Made by a program: the position numbers and the translations under genes. From Acholoe squamosa (lineage: Eukaryota; Annelida; Polychaeta; Phyllodocida; Polynoidae): a stretch of DNA of 64,000 nt. The notes under the pieces were generated by a model. That model worked only from the letters and a program-made list of their open reading frames with translations. It did no database searches and was not told the origin of the DNA. This document shows positions 50,317-61,143 of this stretch, piece after piece. Within the stretch, counting starts at the first letter, position 1, and every line of letters begins with the position of its first letter. The DNA is taken from positions 37,114,950-37,178,949 of the forward strand of contig OX439047.1 in the NCBI GenBank assembly GCA_949317995.1. The letters run 5' to 3'.

Positions 50317-51021
50317 AATTAGCAGGAAACTGCCTAGAACAGAAAGGATTATGGGCAACCTCAATACCCTCTATACTCTTAGGGAAGCCACATATAAACA
50401 TATTTCATATCAGAAGTATGTTAATAGGTTGAAATGGAAGGTTCATATCCTAAACATTTTAGTATTTTCTTGTAGAGAAGGCTTTGAACTTTTTACATCG
50501 ACATGAAATTTAACACCAAAATCGGAAATATGTTTTAGTGTTATCTACAGGTGCACTTTATGGTCATTTAGACACAAAATCCATGATTTACTTCACATAT
50601 TTACTGTGATTCTACATGCTGAGTCTGTACCTGGGTAAATAAATGTTCCTTTTTTTATGTATAGCTATCATCAAAACCATAGAAATAACAGAAACTGGTA
50701 AAAAGATACACTATTCAAGTCACTTTAACCATGCTGAATGCAGGGCTAGAAATGGCCATGGTCCTACATCTGGGCCTGAGGCAAGAAGGAGTGCAGTCTT
50801 CAACCTGGTATAAGACCCAAGTAGGATGCATAATTAGCCAATCAGAACTTCCCTCTGTTCACTGCAAAATGTTTTGGGTACATTATGGAACTGGTACCCA
50901 TCATGCTGATTGTTTTCAGTGCCTCTCTCGCCAGGTGCCAGATCAAGCAATGTCAGACGCAATCAGCGCCCATTTTACCGGACCCAGGATACATTAATTA
51001 TCAACCAATCAGAGTTTATTA
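50317..51021. other. Intergenic sequence, no gene seen
   Basis: No supported feature. Confidence 0.5.
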
Positions 51022-51257
51022 GGTTATAAGGAAGTGGTCATTTTTTTTATACAAAAGGGGAGGGGTAATAGGTTTTCAGGTGGGCACGTCAAAGTTTTTT
51101 TGGCCCTCCCCCTAGAAGGGGTCAGAAGTTTTTCGCCTCCCCCTCCTTTATTTTATACATTTAATGTGCAGGCTATTTCACTAAGTAGGGGTGAAGGTTT
51201 TTCTCCCTCCGTCCAATTTTTGTCCCTCCCCTCTTGTTACAAAATGGTAACTTCCTA
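51022..51257. mobile_element. MITE, related to 26098-26362
   Basis: Left end AGGAAGTGGTCATTTTTTT...AAAAGGGGAGGG and, inverted, right end AGGAAGTTACCATTTTGTAAC...GAGGGGAGGG. The interior has the same TTTTTCGCCTCCCC phrases as the 26.1-kb element. Confidence 0.5.
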
Positions 51258-51674
51258 AATCAGCAGTTATATTGAGACTGTGGCAAGTTTACTAGAGCTG
51301 CTACAAGTCTACCCTCACCTGACCTTGTCACCTGACCTCACCGGCTGGCACTGTACAGGTGGGACCTCCAGGTATATACCAAGGTTCCGGGAGCCTCAGT
51401 TTAGGGGACACCCTTATTTGCACTGATAATAGCCAGCGTGATGGGTACCACGTGTTATGTAATGTACCCTAAAACTCTACACTGCCACTGATGAAGGGAA
51501 TCATCTTATTGTTATTGGTAAATAATATATCCCGCTAGGTCAGTGTAGCACCCCGGGTAGCACCTGGCCTCATCTATGCCAGTCCCAGCTAGCACAGCTC
51601 GTGCCATATATAAATACGTCATTCCTACGTGGAATGTGGACGCTCACAGAGAATCACCACTGACTGATATAACC

Positions 51675-51738
<64 letters not shown>

Positions 51739-52095
51739 CACATATTTATTTCTCTTTATGTTGCGTTTATTGTTTATTATGCCTGTAAATGAAGGGATGG
51801 ACTTTTGAGAGGGCAGAACTATACACCAGCATCACAGGAACAATAAACCAGTTTATATAGACCTTCACATGGTAAGCATGATGTTTTATTGATAAAATCG
51901 AAAGGTTTGGAAATAACCAAGACATTGTCAGGGGGAAATATGGCTAGGTTGTGACTATTTATAACATCAATGACAAAGATGTAGATGATGATAATACCCA
52001 AGCCCTCGACACCAAATGAAGATAATGGTGGTACAGTCAAGAATAGTATAGGTTCCCTAGGATATGTTACTCCATAGAGTCCTATAGTGCAAGCC
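51258..52095. repeat. Intergenic with (TA)n microsatellite 51675-51735
   Basis: About 61 bp of TA repeats. The remainder holds no recognised gene. Confidence 0.7.
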
Positions 52096-52670
52096 ACCCC
52101 CCTCTACCCCCTTAAAAGTAGCCTACCTTTTGTGTTCAGTACTGAGTCCTTTGTAAGATAAGGGGGTTTATGGAGATGTCAGAAATCTTTATCAGAGTGA
52201 TATCAAATGGAAACAAGGGGCCACCTACACCAAAAAATCCTGCTGAATCCAAAAAATGTAAAAAAGTTATATTGAAAATGATTGGAACTTTTTATAGATG
52301 CAACGCAACATGCTAATCAAAGTCAGTACCTAAATCTACATATCCCAATGTTTGCCTATCCCAACCTGACAAGTACTCTGCCTGTGTATGGCTCTGCCTC
52401 TCCCACATACTGCCTATCCCTTAGTATGCCTATCACTCACTTTTGTACATTTTTAAAATATTCTCATCATCAAGCCTCTTTTTTAGGTACTTTTGGTCAA
52501 ATTTTGAGAATCAAGATCACAAATTTTGGATTCAGCAGGATTTTTTGGTATAGGTGGCCCCTTGTTTCCATTTGATATCACTATGATACAGATTCCTGAC
52601 ATCTCTATAAACCCCCTTATACTGAACACTAAAGGGAGCCTACGTTTAAGGGGGGGGGGGTAGAGGGGGG
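52096..52670. mobile_element. Inverted-repeat element E (575 bp, ~160-bp arms)
   Basis: The left arm runs from the CCCCCCTCTACCCCCTTAAA end through TGATATCAAATGGAAACAAG to CCTGCTGAATCC. The right arm is the reverse complement of the same order, ending in a G-run plus TAGAGGGGGG. The two arms agree closely apart from small indels (the left has an extra CTGAGTCCTTTGTAAG-like piece). No ORF. Confidence 0.75.
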
Positions 52671-53762
52671 TCTGTTACACTGTGTCCATAGGTAAAGCTC
52701 TGAGTTTCACCTCCTATCTGTTGAAGCTTCTTGGTACAGTCATAGACAACATAATCACTAATGCATCTAATATCATTCAACATCATTCAACATCATGTAA
52801 TGCCTATGTTTATTAGTGATTTTTATAATATGTCAAAATATTATCTATGAATTTCTAAAGTATTTACCATTATCTAAAACGATAATTTCTTTTCCTGTTA
52901 ATATTGAACAATCAGAAGCCAGCACCATCTGTATGCTGCAGAGGGTTGTTTGTCTTTTACCTTACACACTAAATACAATATGGCTACCCAGACCAGATCC
53001 CAGACATGTCTTGTGTTTTGTCTGTAGATACCTGAGAGTGATCACCGCCCTGTTTAATGTGTTGATACCTGAGAGTGATCACCTCCCTGTTTAATGTGCA
53101 CAGAATAAAAATAGAGAACCGTTAATGATACAATAATTTAGAGGAAGGACCTATCGCAAATATTGTTAAAATGAATTAGACGAGCACCTTTTATACACTA
53201 ATTGGACTAGGTTTTACTTAGAAAAAGACCTGGTATAACAAAGGACATATTATTCGAAAATAGTTTGAAATATTTGAATTAAGTCTGCTCAATAAAACTA
53301 ATTAAGGATAAAGGGGAAAATGCTCAGTGGATACCACAAGACATTGGGTATAATAAGTCAGTAAAAGTGTTAACCACAAGCTTCACATGCTAGGCCAAAT
53401 TAGGAAAATTCCTCACTGAAAAACCAAGCCTCATGATATATAAACAAATGGCTATCCCTTACACAGAATATGCCAGTTTCACTATTGGTTGTACACATCA
53501 ATATATCATAGGTAAATCACAGAAAATGCAGAACGTGGGCATACTTGTTTGTAAGTTAAGTAACTACTATAAATGGGTTACTGTAACGGCCTTACAAAAT
53601 AAGGATGACATCGGGTATGAGTATGCGTATGACATTAAAGTTTAGACGACTTGTACAACTGCTCATGATGATATATAAAGAATCACAGGTTGAGAGCATT
53701 GTTCTTCAGCCTTTATAACACAGAACAAGGTATGACAATAAAGCTGAATCTAGAAATATCCC
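52671..53762. other. Intergenic sequence, no gene seen
   Basis: A short direct repeat GATACCTGAGAGTGATCACC occurs at about 53026 and 53066. No gene. Confidence 0.5.
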
Positions 53763-54748
53763 AGGTAACAAAATGATGTAATTTCAACGTTAAATTAACG
53801 TCATTTCCAAGTAGAAAAAACGTTCAAGGGTGGTTCAGCTTAACTCCATTTCATTGACTCAAAACAACATACAATAAATGTTGAAAAAAAAACATTGATT
53901 TAACACAAAGGTTCCACTGAAAATATGCTTAAAAATGACATTGGATTAACCTTGAACCAACCTCATCTTGCTCCCTATGATACCTGCACATAAGCATAGG
54001 ATATTTACTTTCATTTTAATTTTCTTATAATAGGATTCATTCCTCCTCATTCTCTTGATGCTCCAATGGTACACTGACCCTCTTTTGCAAAAGGACCATG
54101 TGCTCCATGTGTTAGAGGAGCAGCACATTGATTCATATGGGGAAACAGAACAGGGATGGCTTATACAAAGTCTAAATGTTTCAATAAGGGTGTCTACCAC
54201 ACCATGGACCATGATACATGGACAATTCTCATTTATTCATGGATATTCTTAACACCAGGATATTTCTGGACGTGGGACCTTGATGATAAGGTTCATACAA
54301 GTACCATATTATCATCACTATGATACATATCAGACAGATACCTGTGTGCAGCATCCAGCTCAGTCTTACCATAACATTTCCTGCCATCCAATGAGTCATT
54401 TGGGAACCATAGAATAATGTTTAATCAACGTTTTTTTAAACCAGTTAAATCAACGTTGCTTTGAGTCCACAATCTGAATGTTGATCATCGTTCATCAAAG
54501 GTTATCTGGAAAAACGCTGCCTGTTGAACATTCTTTAAATGTTAAACCAACGTTTATGAAAAAACGTTTCCTTAAACGCCCCAAATCAACATTGAAACAA
54601 CGTTTTTCAACAAATGTGACACGATCTGCGAAAAGGGGGCTTATTGCAGGGGGACTAAGACCCCTTCTTGCAGTACATGTCACAAATATTAGTCCAACTA
54701 ACCATCAGTTAACGTTGATTAACGTTTACTTAACGTTTCTTGTTACCT
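53763..54748. mobile_element. Inverted-repeat element F with AACGTT repeats
   Basis: The ends are AGGTAACAA (53763) and TTGTTACCT (ending 54748). Sub-terminal regions hold many TTAACGTT/CAACGTTT repeats in both arms, densest at 54420-54740. A 71-bp MITE copy (54615-54684) is nested in its right arm. No transposase. Confidence 0.5.
54615..54684 (-). mobile_element. 71-bp MITE, copy 3 (inverted, nested)
   Basis: TGTGACACGATCTGCGAAAA...GCAGTACATGTCACA, the reverse orientation of copies 1 and 2, inserted in element F. Confidence 0.75.
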
Positions 54749-54944
54749 AATATTAGGGTACAATAATTATGGTGCCACAGATAAATGTCCGTTGCTGAGT
54801 GGAGTCACACTTTGAGATAAACTGGGGACTGAAACACAAAAAGCTGGATACAGCTGATGAGAGAATACGAAAGAAGCTTGGTCCAATTAGGATGGCCAAA
54901 AAGCCGCCTTATTAGATAATACCTTAAAGCTTAGTGAGAGACAG

Positions 54945-56071
54945 GATATCCCGTGGGAATAACACTCTTATTCGCACAGGATTTTCTAGTACACAGGACA
55001 TGGAAATTCTGGGAAACGGGACTGCACAGAAATTCTGGGAAACAGGACAAGTTCTTTGGGAAACGGGACTAGTTATTAGGGAAACGGGACTAGTTATTAG
55101 GGAAATGGGACTAGTTATTTGGGAAACTGGACTAGCTATTTTTGAAACAGGACTAGCCATTGGGGAAATGGTGGAAGCTGTTCTCAGCAGGATTTAGCAA
55201 ATTATTTATCCATTCACCTTGCCTATAAGGTGCACCCATCAGCTCTGCTTTAGTAGCCTGGTACAGGTAGATACCTGAGCTGCTCGAACCCTGATAGATC
55301 ATATAGCCATACATCTACTGTGTCCTTAAGGAAATAGGTTTCCAGACACACATAATTACTCTGTGTATGTGGAACTATTATTTAATGGTTAATGCTCAAT
55401 AATTTCTCGTCTATACACATGTCCCTAAATGAGGAGCTCACCTTATACTCAAGGAAAAAGATGATTTAATCTCAGTCCTGCTGTAAACAGTTTAAAGTAA
55501 GATGTATTTGAAGATGATGGTTCCAAAACGCAATAATTGCCATTTTGAAAAAAAGAGGCAAATATCTCAAAGGTCTACATGTTAGAGATGGCTAAATGTT
55601 ATAAAGAACCCATTTTCTTTTAAAAGATATATTTTCCCGCTGACTAGGGTTTATACACCCAAGATGTCATCATGATAGCACTGACATTTACTTCAGGGGA
55701 GCAATACAAACAGGGGTATATGGTGCAATTCTGGAATGGATTTGTTGCTTTGAAGAAAGTCCGTGGAATTTGGGAAACAGGACATTTGGTAAACAGGTCA
55801 TCTAGAAATATGGGAAATGGGACAAACTAAGAAATTAGGGAAACAGGACTTTTGGTGTCCTGTTTCCTAGAAAATCTTGTGCAAAAAGGTATGTTATTCA
55901 CACAAAGGTCCCGTGTACAGCATGGTGTAGTCCCGTTTCCAAAATATCATCGTTTTTGTCCCATTTCTCAAATGTCCTGTTTCCAAGATTTCTTGGTTTT
56001 GTCCTATTTCTCAAATGTCCCATTTCCTAGAAAATCTTGTGCAAATAAGAATCTTACTCGCATGAGATGCC
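54945..56071. mobile_element. Foldback-like element G with 21-22-bp minisatellite arms
   Basis: The left end GATATCCCGTGGGAATAACA...GCACAGGATTTTCTAG and the inverted right end (GAAAATCTTGTGCAAATAAG...GAGATGCC) align along ~45 bp. The left arm then has repeats of GGGAAACGGGACTAGTTATT (55060-55170), and the right arm has the inverse (TTGTCCCATTTCTCAAATG, 55930-56030). A second partial copy of the right end lies at 55857-55912. No ORF. Confidence 0.65.
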
Positions 56072-56268
56072 CGAGCTAGTATCATCAGCCTTGAGAGACT
56101 GACTTATTAGAGTGGTCCTCGATATACTGATGCAGTTTCACCTAGCTTTTATTTAACTTGTACTTAAATGCAAATCTCATTCCTCCACTAAAGGCAAACT
56201 AAGATAGTGCCGACCTGCTGACATCATCACTTCTACCCACCTCTCTGTTTTTTGAGTAATAATACATG

Positions 56269-56489
56269 TGTAGGGGTTCGTTCCCCCGTCGGGTGCGCAG
56301 AGCCTTCAGAGGGACTGTTCACTTGATTGTGTCACTCCCCCTATATATATAACATACCGATCCAGGGTAGTTGGAAGGTAGAGAATGTCAGGCCAGGATG
56401 TAGCTCAGCAGTAGAGTGCTCGACTTGCAAGCGAGAGACCCGGGCTCAAATCCCGGTGTCCCAAGAGACGTTTTTTACTGACCACTACA
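56269..56489 (+). repeat. tRNA-containing repeat, copy 1
   Basis: Begins TGTAGGGGTTCGTTCCCC, contains a short TA run, then AGGGTAGTTGGAAGG, the tRNA-like gene and a T6 stretch, and ends CTGACCACTAC. Repeated 467 bp downstream (56736-57006). Confidence 0.85.
56394..56464 (+). tRNA. tRNA-Ala(TGC)-like, degraded acceptor
   Basis: D-arm GCTC/GAGT, anticodon loop CTTGCAA (TGC), T-stem CCGGG/CCCGG fully paired with loop CTCAAAT, A-box TAGCTCAGCAG. The first two acceptor pairs are lost (CAGGATG against TGTCCCA). T6 terminator at 56471-56476. Probably a pseudogene. Confidence 0.6.
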
Positions 56490-56805
56490 GTGGTGGAGAC
56501 ACCGAGTGGTCCTGCCTCGCAAGGGGGACCTTTAGAGAGCTCGGTACCTGGGGCGGTGTGGTATAGACAAGCGCTTCAACTTGCTAGTGCTGAGGGACTT
56601 GGTAACAGGTGGCACCCACAGCAATTCCTGGGAACAGGAGTGTGTTACTGCTGTGTGTGACTCAGTACCGGTACCGTTCAGACTGGACTGGAGGACCGGT
56701 TCTGGTGGGATACGGTTGAAGCTGGTTGGGAGGAGTGTAGGGGTTCCTTTTCCCGTCGGGTGCGCAGAGCCTTCAGAGGGACTGTTCACTTGATTGTGTC
56801 ACTCC

Positions 56806-56870
<65 letters not shown>

Positions 56871-56912
56871 ATTCCGATCCAGGGTAGTTGGAAGATAGAG
56901 AATGTCAGGCCA

Positions 56913-56983
56913 GGGGATGTAGCTCAGCGGTAGAGCGCTCGACTTGCAAGCGAGAGACCCAGGTTCGAATCCCGGTGTTTCCA
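56913..56983 (+). tRNA. tRNA-Ala(TGC), plausible functional gene
   Basis: GGGGATG acceptor pairs with TGTTTCC (four wobble pairs). D-stem GCTC/GAGC, anticodon loop CTTGCAA (anticodon TGC), B-box GGTTCGAATCC matches the consensus exactly. One mismatch each in the anticodon stem (A-G) and T-stem (A-C). Pol III terminator TTTT at 56992-56995. Because it sits in a duplicated repeat it may be a tRNA-derived SINE-like unit rather than a housekeeping gene. Confidence 0.65.
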
Positions 56984-56991
56984 GAGACGTT

Positions 56992-56995
56992 TTCA
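56992..56995 (+). terminator. Pol III terminator (T4)
   Basis: TTTT nine bases after the tRNA-Ala discriminator base. The first copy has T6 at 56471-56476. Confidence 0.6.
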
Positions 56996-57006
56996 CTGAC
57001 CACTAC

Positions 57007-57942
57007 ACATGTATACTTTATTATACAAAATAGGAGTGTATCAACGGCTGGTTTTTGTGCTGGTACTGGCTCAAGTTCATGTGCTGCTACCCCCCACGGT
57101 CTGATTCTCTATTTATGACGTCAATACTTTATTATACAGTTATCTTAAATATTATTTTATATTGATGTCATCATCTATAAAAAAAAAGAGTTCTCATGCT
57201 ATAAGGACTGATGTTACCCATTACCTTTGAACACTTTGATTATGCTTGCATCATCATCTGTGCCAGGACACAACTACATGGGAGACACTTTCACCTATCA
57301 TGCGTCAGATAACATATTACGCTGAGAAGAGCTTATGATGTTAGCCTCGGTCTGAGTATTTTTCTTACTCTATTGTGTAATAGGTTATTACTTATTATCT
57401 ATATCGCTTATTTCAGAATGTTTATCTTGTCTAATAATGCAACTGACGTTGTAGATATAATTATACCACACTCGTGTGAATGAGTGTTTATTTATGAAAT
57501 TATGATTATTTATCTTTATGGAGACTATATTCACCCAGTGATTCTGGTATTTTGCTGCTATAAATAGTTATAATGTTATATTGTACCTTCTTCCGACATA
57601 TATCATTATATACCATTGGTGTCTGGTCAGCTGACATCCACAAAATAGGGAGACCACTTACTGTGATGTCCCTATAAAGATTTTTCAAAACTCCAACCAT
57701 GTTATGAGGTATTAAGGTTCGTGTAGTGTGCAATACATTATGAAAATGGGCATAGATACATTATACTAGATACATTTTCTATAAAAGTTGTTACATTTAA
57801 TAATATATACTCAGAAATTTACTGTTTTGAAATTTGTACTCACCCCCTCTGATCTAATCTGAGGGTTATGAGGTGGTCTGAAAAGAATAGTTTTGGGCAG
57901 TTCCGACTGGATTGGTTATAATTTAATTGTCATTAAACAAAG
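57007..57942. other. Intergenic or intronic sequence upstream of methyltransferase exon
   Basis: AT-rich, with no coding exon recognised. It may be intron if the gene has an upstream non-coding exon, as the splice acceptor at 57961-57962 suggests. Confidence 0.4.
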
Positions 57943-57962
57943 TATCTCCTTTTTTCCTACAG
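57943..57962 (+). other. Putative 3' splice site upstream of methyltransferase ATG
   Basis: A pyrimidine-rich tract ending TCCTACAG, ten bases before the start codon at 57972. This suggests a 5' UTR exon further upstream, outside what I can recognise. Confidence 0.6.
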
Positions 57963-57971
57963 ACTAATACG

Positions 57972-58805
57972 ATGCCGTATATCCGCCAGGGGCTGCTCAT
58001 ATGTGTGGCTCTACTGTTTGCTGTCTTTGTCATGATACAACGTCAGAAATCACTGACATCACTGAGAGCTAGGATGATACGTGAGGAATGGAAAGATCCT
58101 GTACTGAGAAGTTGGTTCTCCTTTGTCCCAGCAAATATCAAATGGTGTGAGGTACTTTTTGAACCTAGAGAGGAGAAGGTGTACCCACCTCTGTACCACA
58201 AACATATATCTGCCTTTAACAAAGCTTTTTGGAAAGCAAGGCCACTTCTGACCATCCCTGAAGGGCACACTGGTGATGGTGTCCACGAAGAATATCTAAC
58301 TTTCTCCCACTTGGCAAATCTTAGTTTTGTCAAAACTATTTGTGAGACAGGATTTAATGGTGGTCACAGCACATTCAACTACTTGACCAGCAATCCACAT
58401 GCTCATGTGTACTCCTTTGATCTTGGGGTCCATGAATACTCAAGACCAATGGCGGACTATCTTTATAAAACCTTCAATGGACGACTGAATGTAACATGGG
58501 GTGACTCTACAACCACTATACCTGCATTTCAGAAAGAGAACCCTAATATCAAATGTGATCTAGTTATTGTGGATGGTGGACATGCCTACCCAGTAGCTAA
58601 AGGAGATATAAGAAACTTGCGGTCAATGGCAAATAAAGAGAAACATCTGCTTTTGCTAGATGATTATCCTCGGAATAAGGCTGATGATGTTAAGACTGTT
58701 TGGTTGGAGGAGTTAAAGGCTGGGCAGGTGGAAGAGTATTGGAAGTGCCAATTCTACTATACCAGGGTAAAAGGGTTTACAGTGGGAAGATACATTGGAC
58801 TCTAA
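57972..58805 (+). CDS. Type II membrane class I SAM-dependent methyltransferase-like protein
   Basis: 277 residues from ATG 57972. The frame is open upstream to a TTG at 57927, but the acceptor AG at 57962 marks the exon edge. Residues 5-22 (RQGLLICVALLFAVFVMI) are a single membrane anchor followed by basic residues, giving a cytoplasm-to-lumen type II topology. The rest is a Rossmann-like methyltransferase: motif I CETGFNGGHST (about 124-134), acidic end of strand 2 VYSFD (Asp150), motif for strand 4 CDLVIVDGGHAYP (Asp196, Asp201) and LLLLDDYPRN (Asp230-231). This matches the Methyltransf_24-like class found as membrane-anchored proteins in many animals. The substrate is unknown. Possible N-glycosylation at Asn116 and Asn173 fits a lumenal domain. 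The reading frame is intact with no retrotransposon features, so it is a host gene. It may be an intron-poor family member. Confidence 0.85.
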   Translation: MPYIRQGLLICVALLFAVFVMIQRQKSLTSLRARMIREEWKDPVLRSWFSFVPANIKWCEVLFEPREEKVYPPLYHKHISAFNKAFWKARPLLTIPEGHTGDGVHEEYLTFSHLANLSFVKTICETGFNGGHSTFNYLTSNPHAHVYSFDLGVHEYSRPMADYLYKTFNGRLNVTWGDSTTTIPAFQKENPNIKCDLVIVDGGHAYPVAKGDIRNLRSMANKEKHLLLLDDYPRNKADDVKTVWLEELKAGQVEEYWKCQFYYTRVKGFTVGRYIGL

Positions 58806-60235
58806 TATCGTGATGACAGATATTATGACGGAGGGTAATTCATAAAAACTGACCATCTTTCCGTGGCCATAAGATGCATTAAGGAGCAAACGTTTTAGAG
58901 AAGGAGGATAGCCCTATTTTGATTATGTATTTCCAGTGTTACATCTGCCTAATCGACTTTAGAATTAGTATAGAAATATCAATTACCAATATGCTAGACC
59001 TCCTCAGATAACCCACGAAAATTGACGAAAATTGCAATTCTACACGGTGAGTTATTATGAATCACCCTCCTTTAAAAAATCAATATGCAGTCAATATGAA
59101 TTGAATTTAAGCTTTCAGCTAGAGGACATTAACGTCAAATGGCCAAAATATCTTAAGAAAGATGGAGGTGAACAAGGATTATATAGGATGAGAAGTAAAT
59201 AGCATAATAGTATAAAATGCATAATGGATAAAAAATAAACTCAATGCATAAAGAGAAAAAAGTGGGTGGCGGGGGGGGGGGGTGTTCAGTCCTAGTCAAG
59301 GGGAAATACAGTCTATGGGACAAAAAGAGGAAAAATGTATTCAGTTTAGGCTTCTATCTATGATCTACTGTATCCAGTCAGTGACTAAAAGATATAATAG
59401 GCCCTATGTGGTTTTCATAATAACTGACAATTCCTCTTTACCAATCGTGCTTTGGGTTACGGCATCGGGTTCGTCCCATGCCTGGATCCTCCTTGGCCAA
59501 GGTTCTTTTATACGTTTCTGTATTCATGGAGATTTACCATGTTGTCCGTCCCTTGTTCGCCTTTGATTCTCCTCAATGACATACCCTATCGTGAGTGATT
59601 TCTTATACATGTACAACATTTGAGACAACTACATGATTGTGTGTATTTAAATGTGAGTGCAAATTGGATGAATGAACTACATGAAACTGTGCTTGGTTAG
59701 TGCCTGGCTACAATTAGGTAAGAATATAACTAACGATAGCCAATTGATCAGGTAAGTCATTTTGTCATATTTAGTTAGTTAGTTAGAATTAGCAGCATTT
59801 AAACTTCAACCATGCATAATTGAGCTAGTAAATCAGAATCAGGAAACCATGTTTGGATACTGGTGGCTGATACACGAGCACTGTGATATTTTAATGTGTC
59901 TAGATTAGGTATTCTGCTTTAGCACTGTAGACTAGTAATATACTTCATTCAAAGGTCTGACTTATGTTACCGCAACATAATATGTAGCTAGACCTCCCTG
60001 TGAAATAGTTTGTTGACTATTAAACAGTAGGGGTATCGATTAGCACAGAGGCTTGTGTGAGTGATCCAGTAGAAACAATTTTTTGTCAAATAAATATATG
60101 CTGTGCTAAAGGCATCGAGTACTTACATTTATTTGAACACCCTGTGGCACTGTCTTTATGAAAATTGAATATGTACCTAGTAATATGTAATAAGACAAAT
60201 GTATTATCTCTATTCAGGAGGTTAATTCAAAAGGC
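58806..60235. other. 3' UTR and intergenic sequence, no further gene
   Basis: G homopolymer at about 59271-59282. No other recognisable gene. Confidence 0.5.
59234..59239 (+). promoter_or_regulatory. Candidate poly(A) signal AATAAA
   Basis: Consensus hexamer about 430 bp downstream of the methyltransferase stop codon. Other AT-rich variants exist nearer, so usage is uncertain. Confidence 0.35.
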
Positions 60236-60903
60236 TCTGCCATCACTACCTATGAGATGTTAGCGTAGGCACATCTCATACCATCTCATAAGACCTAGTG
60301 TTACTACACTAAATTTTCTAGTGGTGTTAGGCCAGTCAGGAATAGCAAGTACTATGCAATCCTTCACTATTCCAGTTCCACTTCTGATACCACCTGATGT
60401 TAGTGTGATAAAATTGTGGTTTCCCTTGAGAGCAAGTGCACCTGTGTGGGGGGACATTCCTCATCACAAAAGTGAATGCACATGCTGAGGGTCCATGGGG
60501 GCTCTTGAGGCTACTCACGAGTTAGGAGCACTTGAATAAATTATCTCTGAGTCCATGAGGGCTCTTAAGTGTACTCATGTGTTAATGGTATAGTAATCCC
60601 AGTTACATTTTAGGGTCAAGTGCACCCAACAGGGTATATATAATTAGCAGAAACCCAGTGCAGCCACTCTTGAGAGAATGAGTTTTTCCACTGCTATTTC
60701 CTGTCTTCCACGGCTATTTTCTCTCTGTGGACCTGTTGCCACTGTGCACAGTGTGTTCTGCTTGGAATAGTGAAAGCAGGGCTGAGACTAACAGAGCTTA
60801 CAAAATAGTACTGGCTATCAGAAAGGAAGGCAGGCTGACCTTACTATCGCAGTAAAGAGTAAGGGAGGGAAATCACTAACATCTCATAGGTAGCGATGGC
60901 AGA
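60236..60903. mobile_element. MITE-like element with ~28-bp TIRs
   Basis: Left TCTGCCATCACTACCTATGA... (60236) and right inverted partner ending ...TAGCGATGGCAGA (60903), one mismatch in ~28 bp. A short direct repeat GTCCATGRGGGCTCTT (about 60491 and 60551) lies inside. No ORF of note. Confidence 0.65.
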
Positions 60904-61143
60904 AATGTACAGGGTTATGGTAGAATGGGGTCCACCTTGTCAGGGTCGAGTTGGTAAAACCTATGAGTCAAGATTTTCATGGTTGACTTTGTCAGGGTGG
61001 ACCTAGTTAGGGTCGAGTTGACTGTTACCCATCAGTGGCTTGACTTGTTGATCTTTAAGAACACAGCCAATTTAAAGATGGGGTTAAATAATTAGCAGCC
61101 TGGTGTAGAAGGTACATGGAAGCTAATCAATGTTCAATATAGG
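60904..61143. other. Intergenic sequence, no gene seen
   Basis: Repeats of TCAGGGTSGA (GTCAGGGTCGAGTTG, GTCAGGGTGGACC, TTAGGGTCGAGTTG) suggest a small degenerate tandem repeat at 60936-61022. Confidence 0.45.

Larger units (their letters stand above)
56736..57006 (+). repeat. tRNA-containing repeat, copy 2 with expanded (TA)n
   Basis: Same architecture as copy 1, but the TA run has grown to ~60 bp (56809-56868) from ~9 bp in copy 1. Confidence 0.85.
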
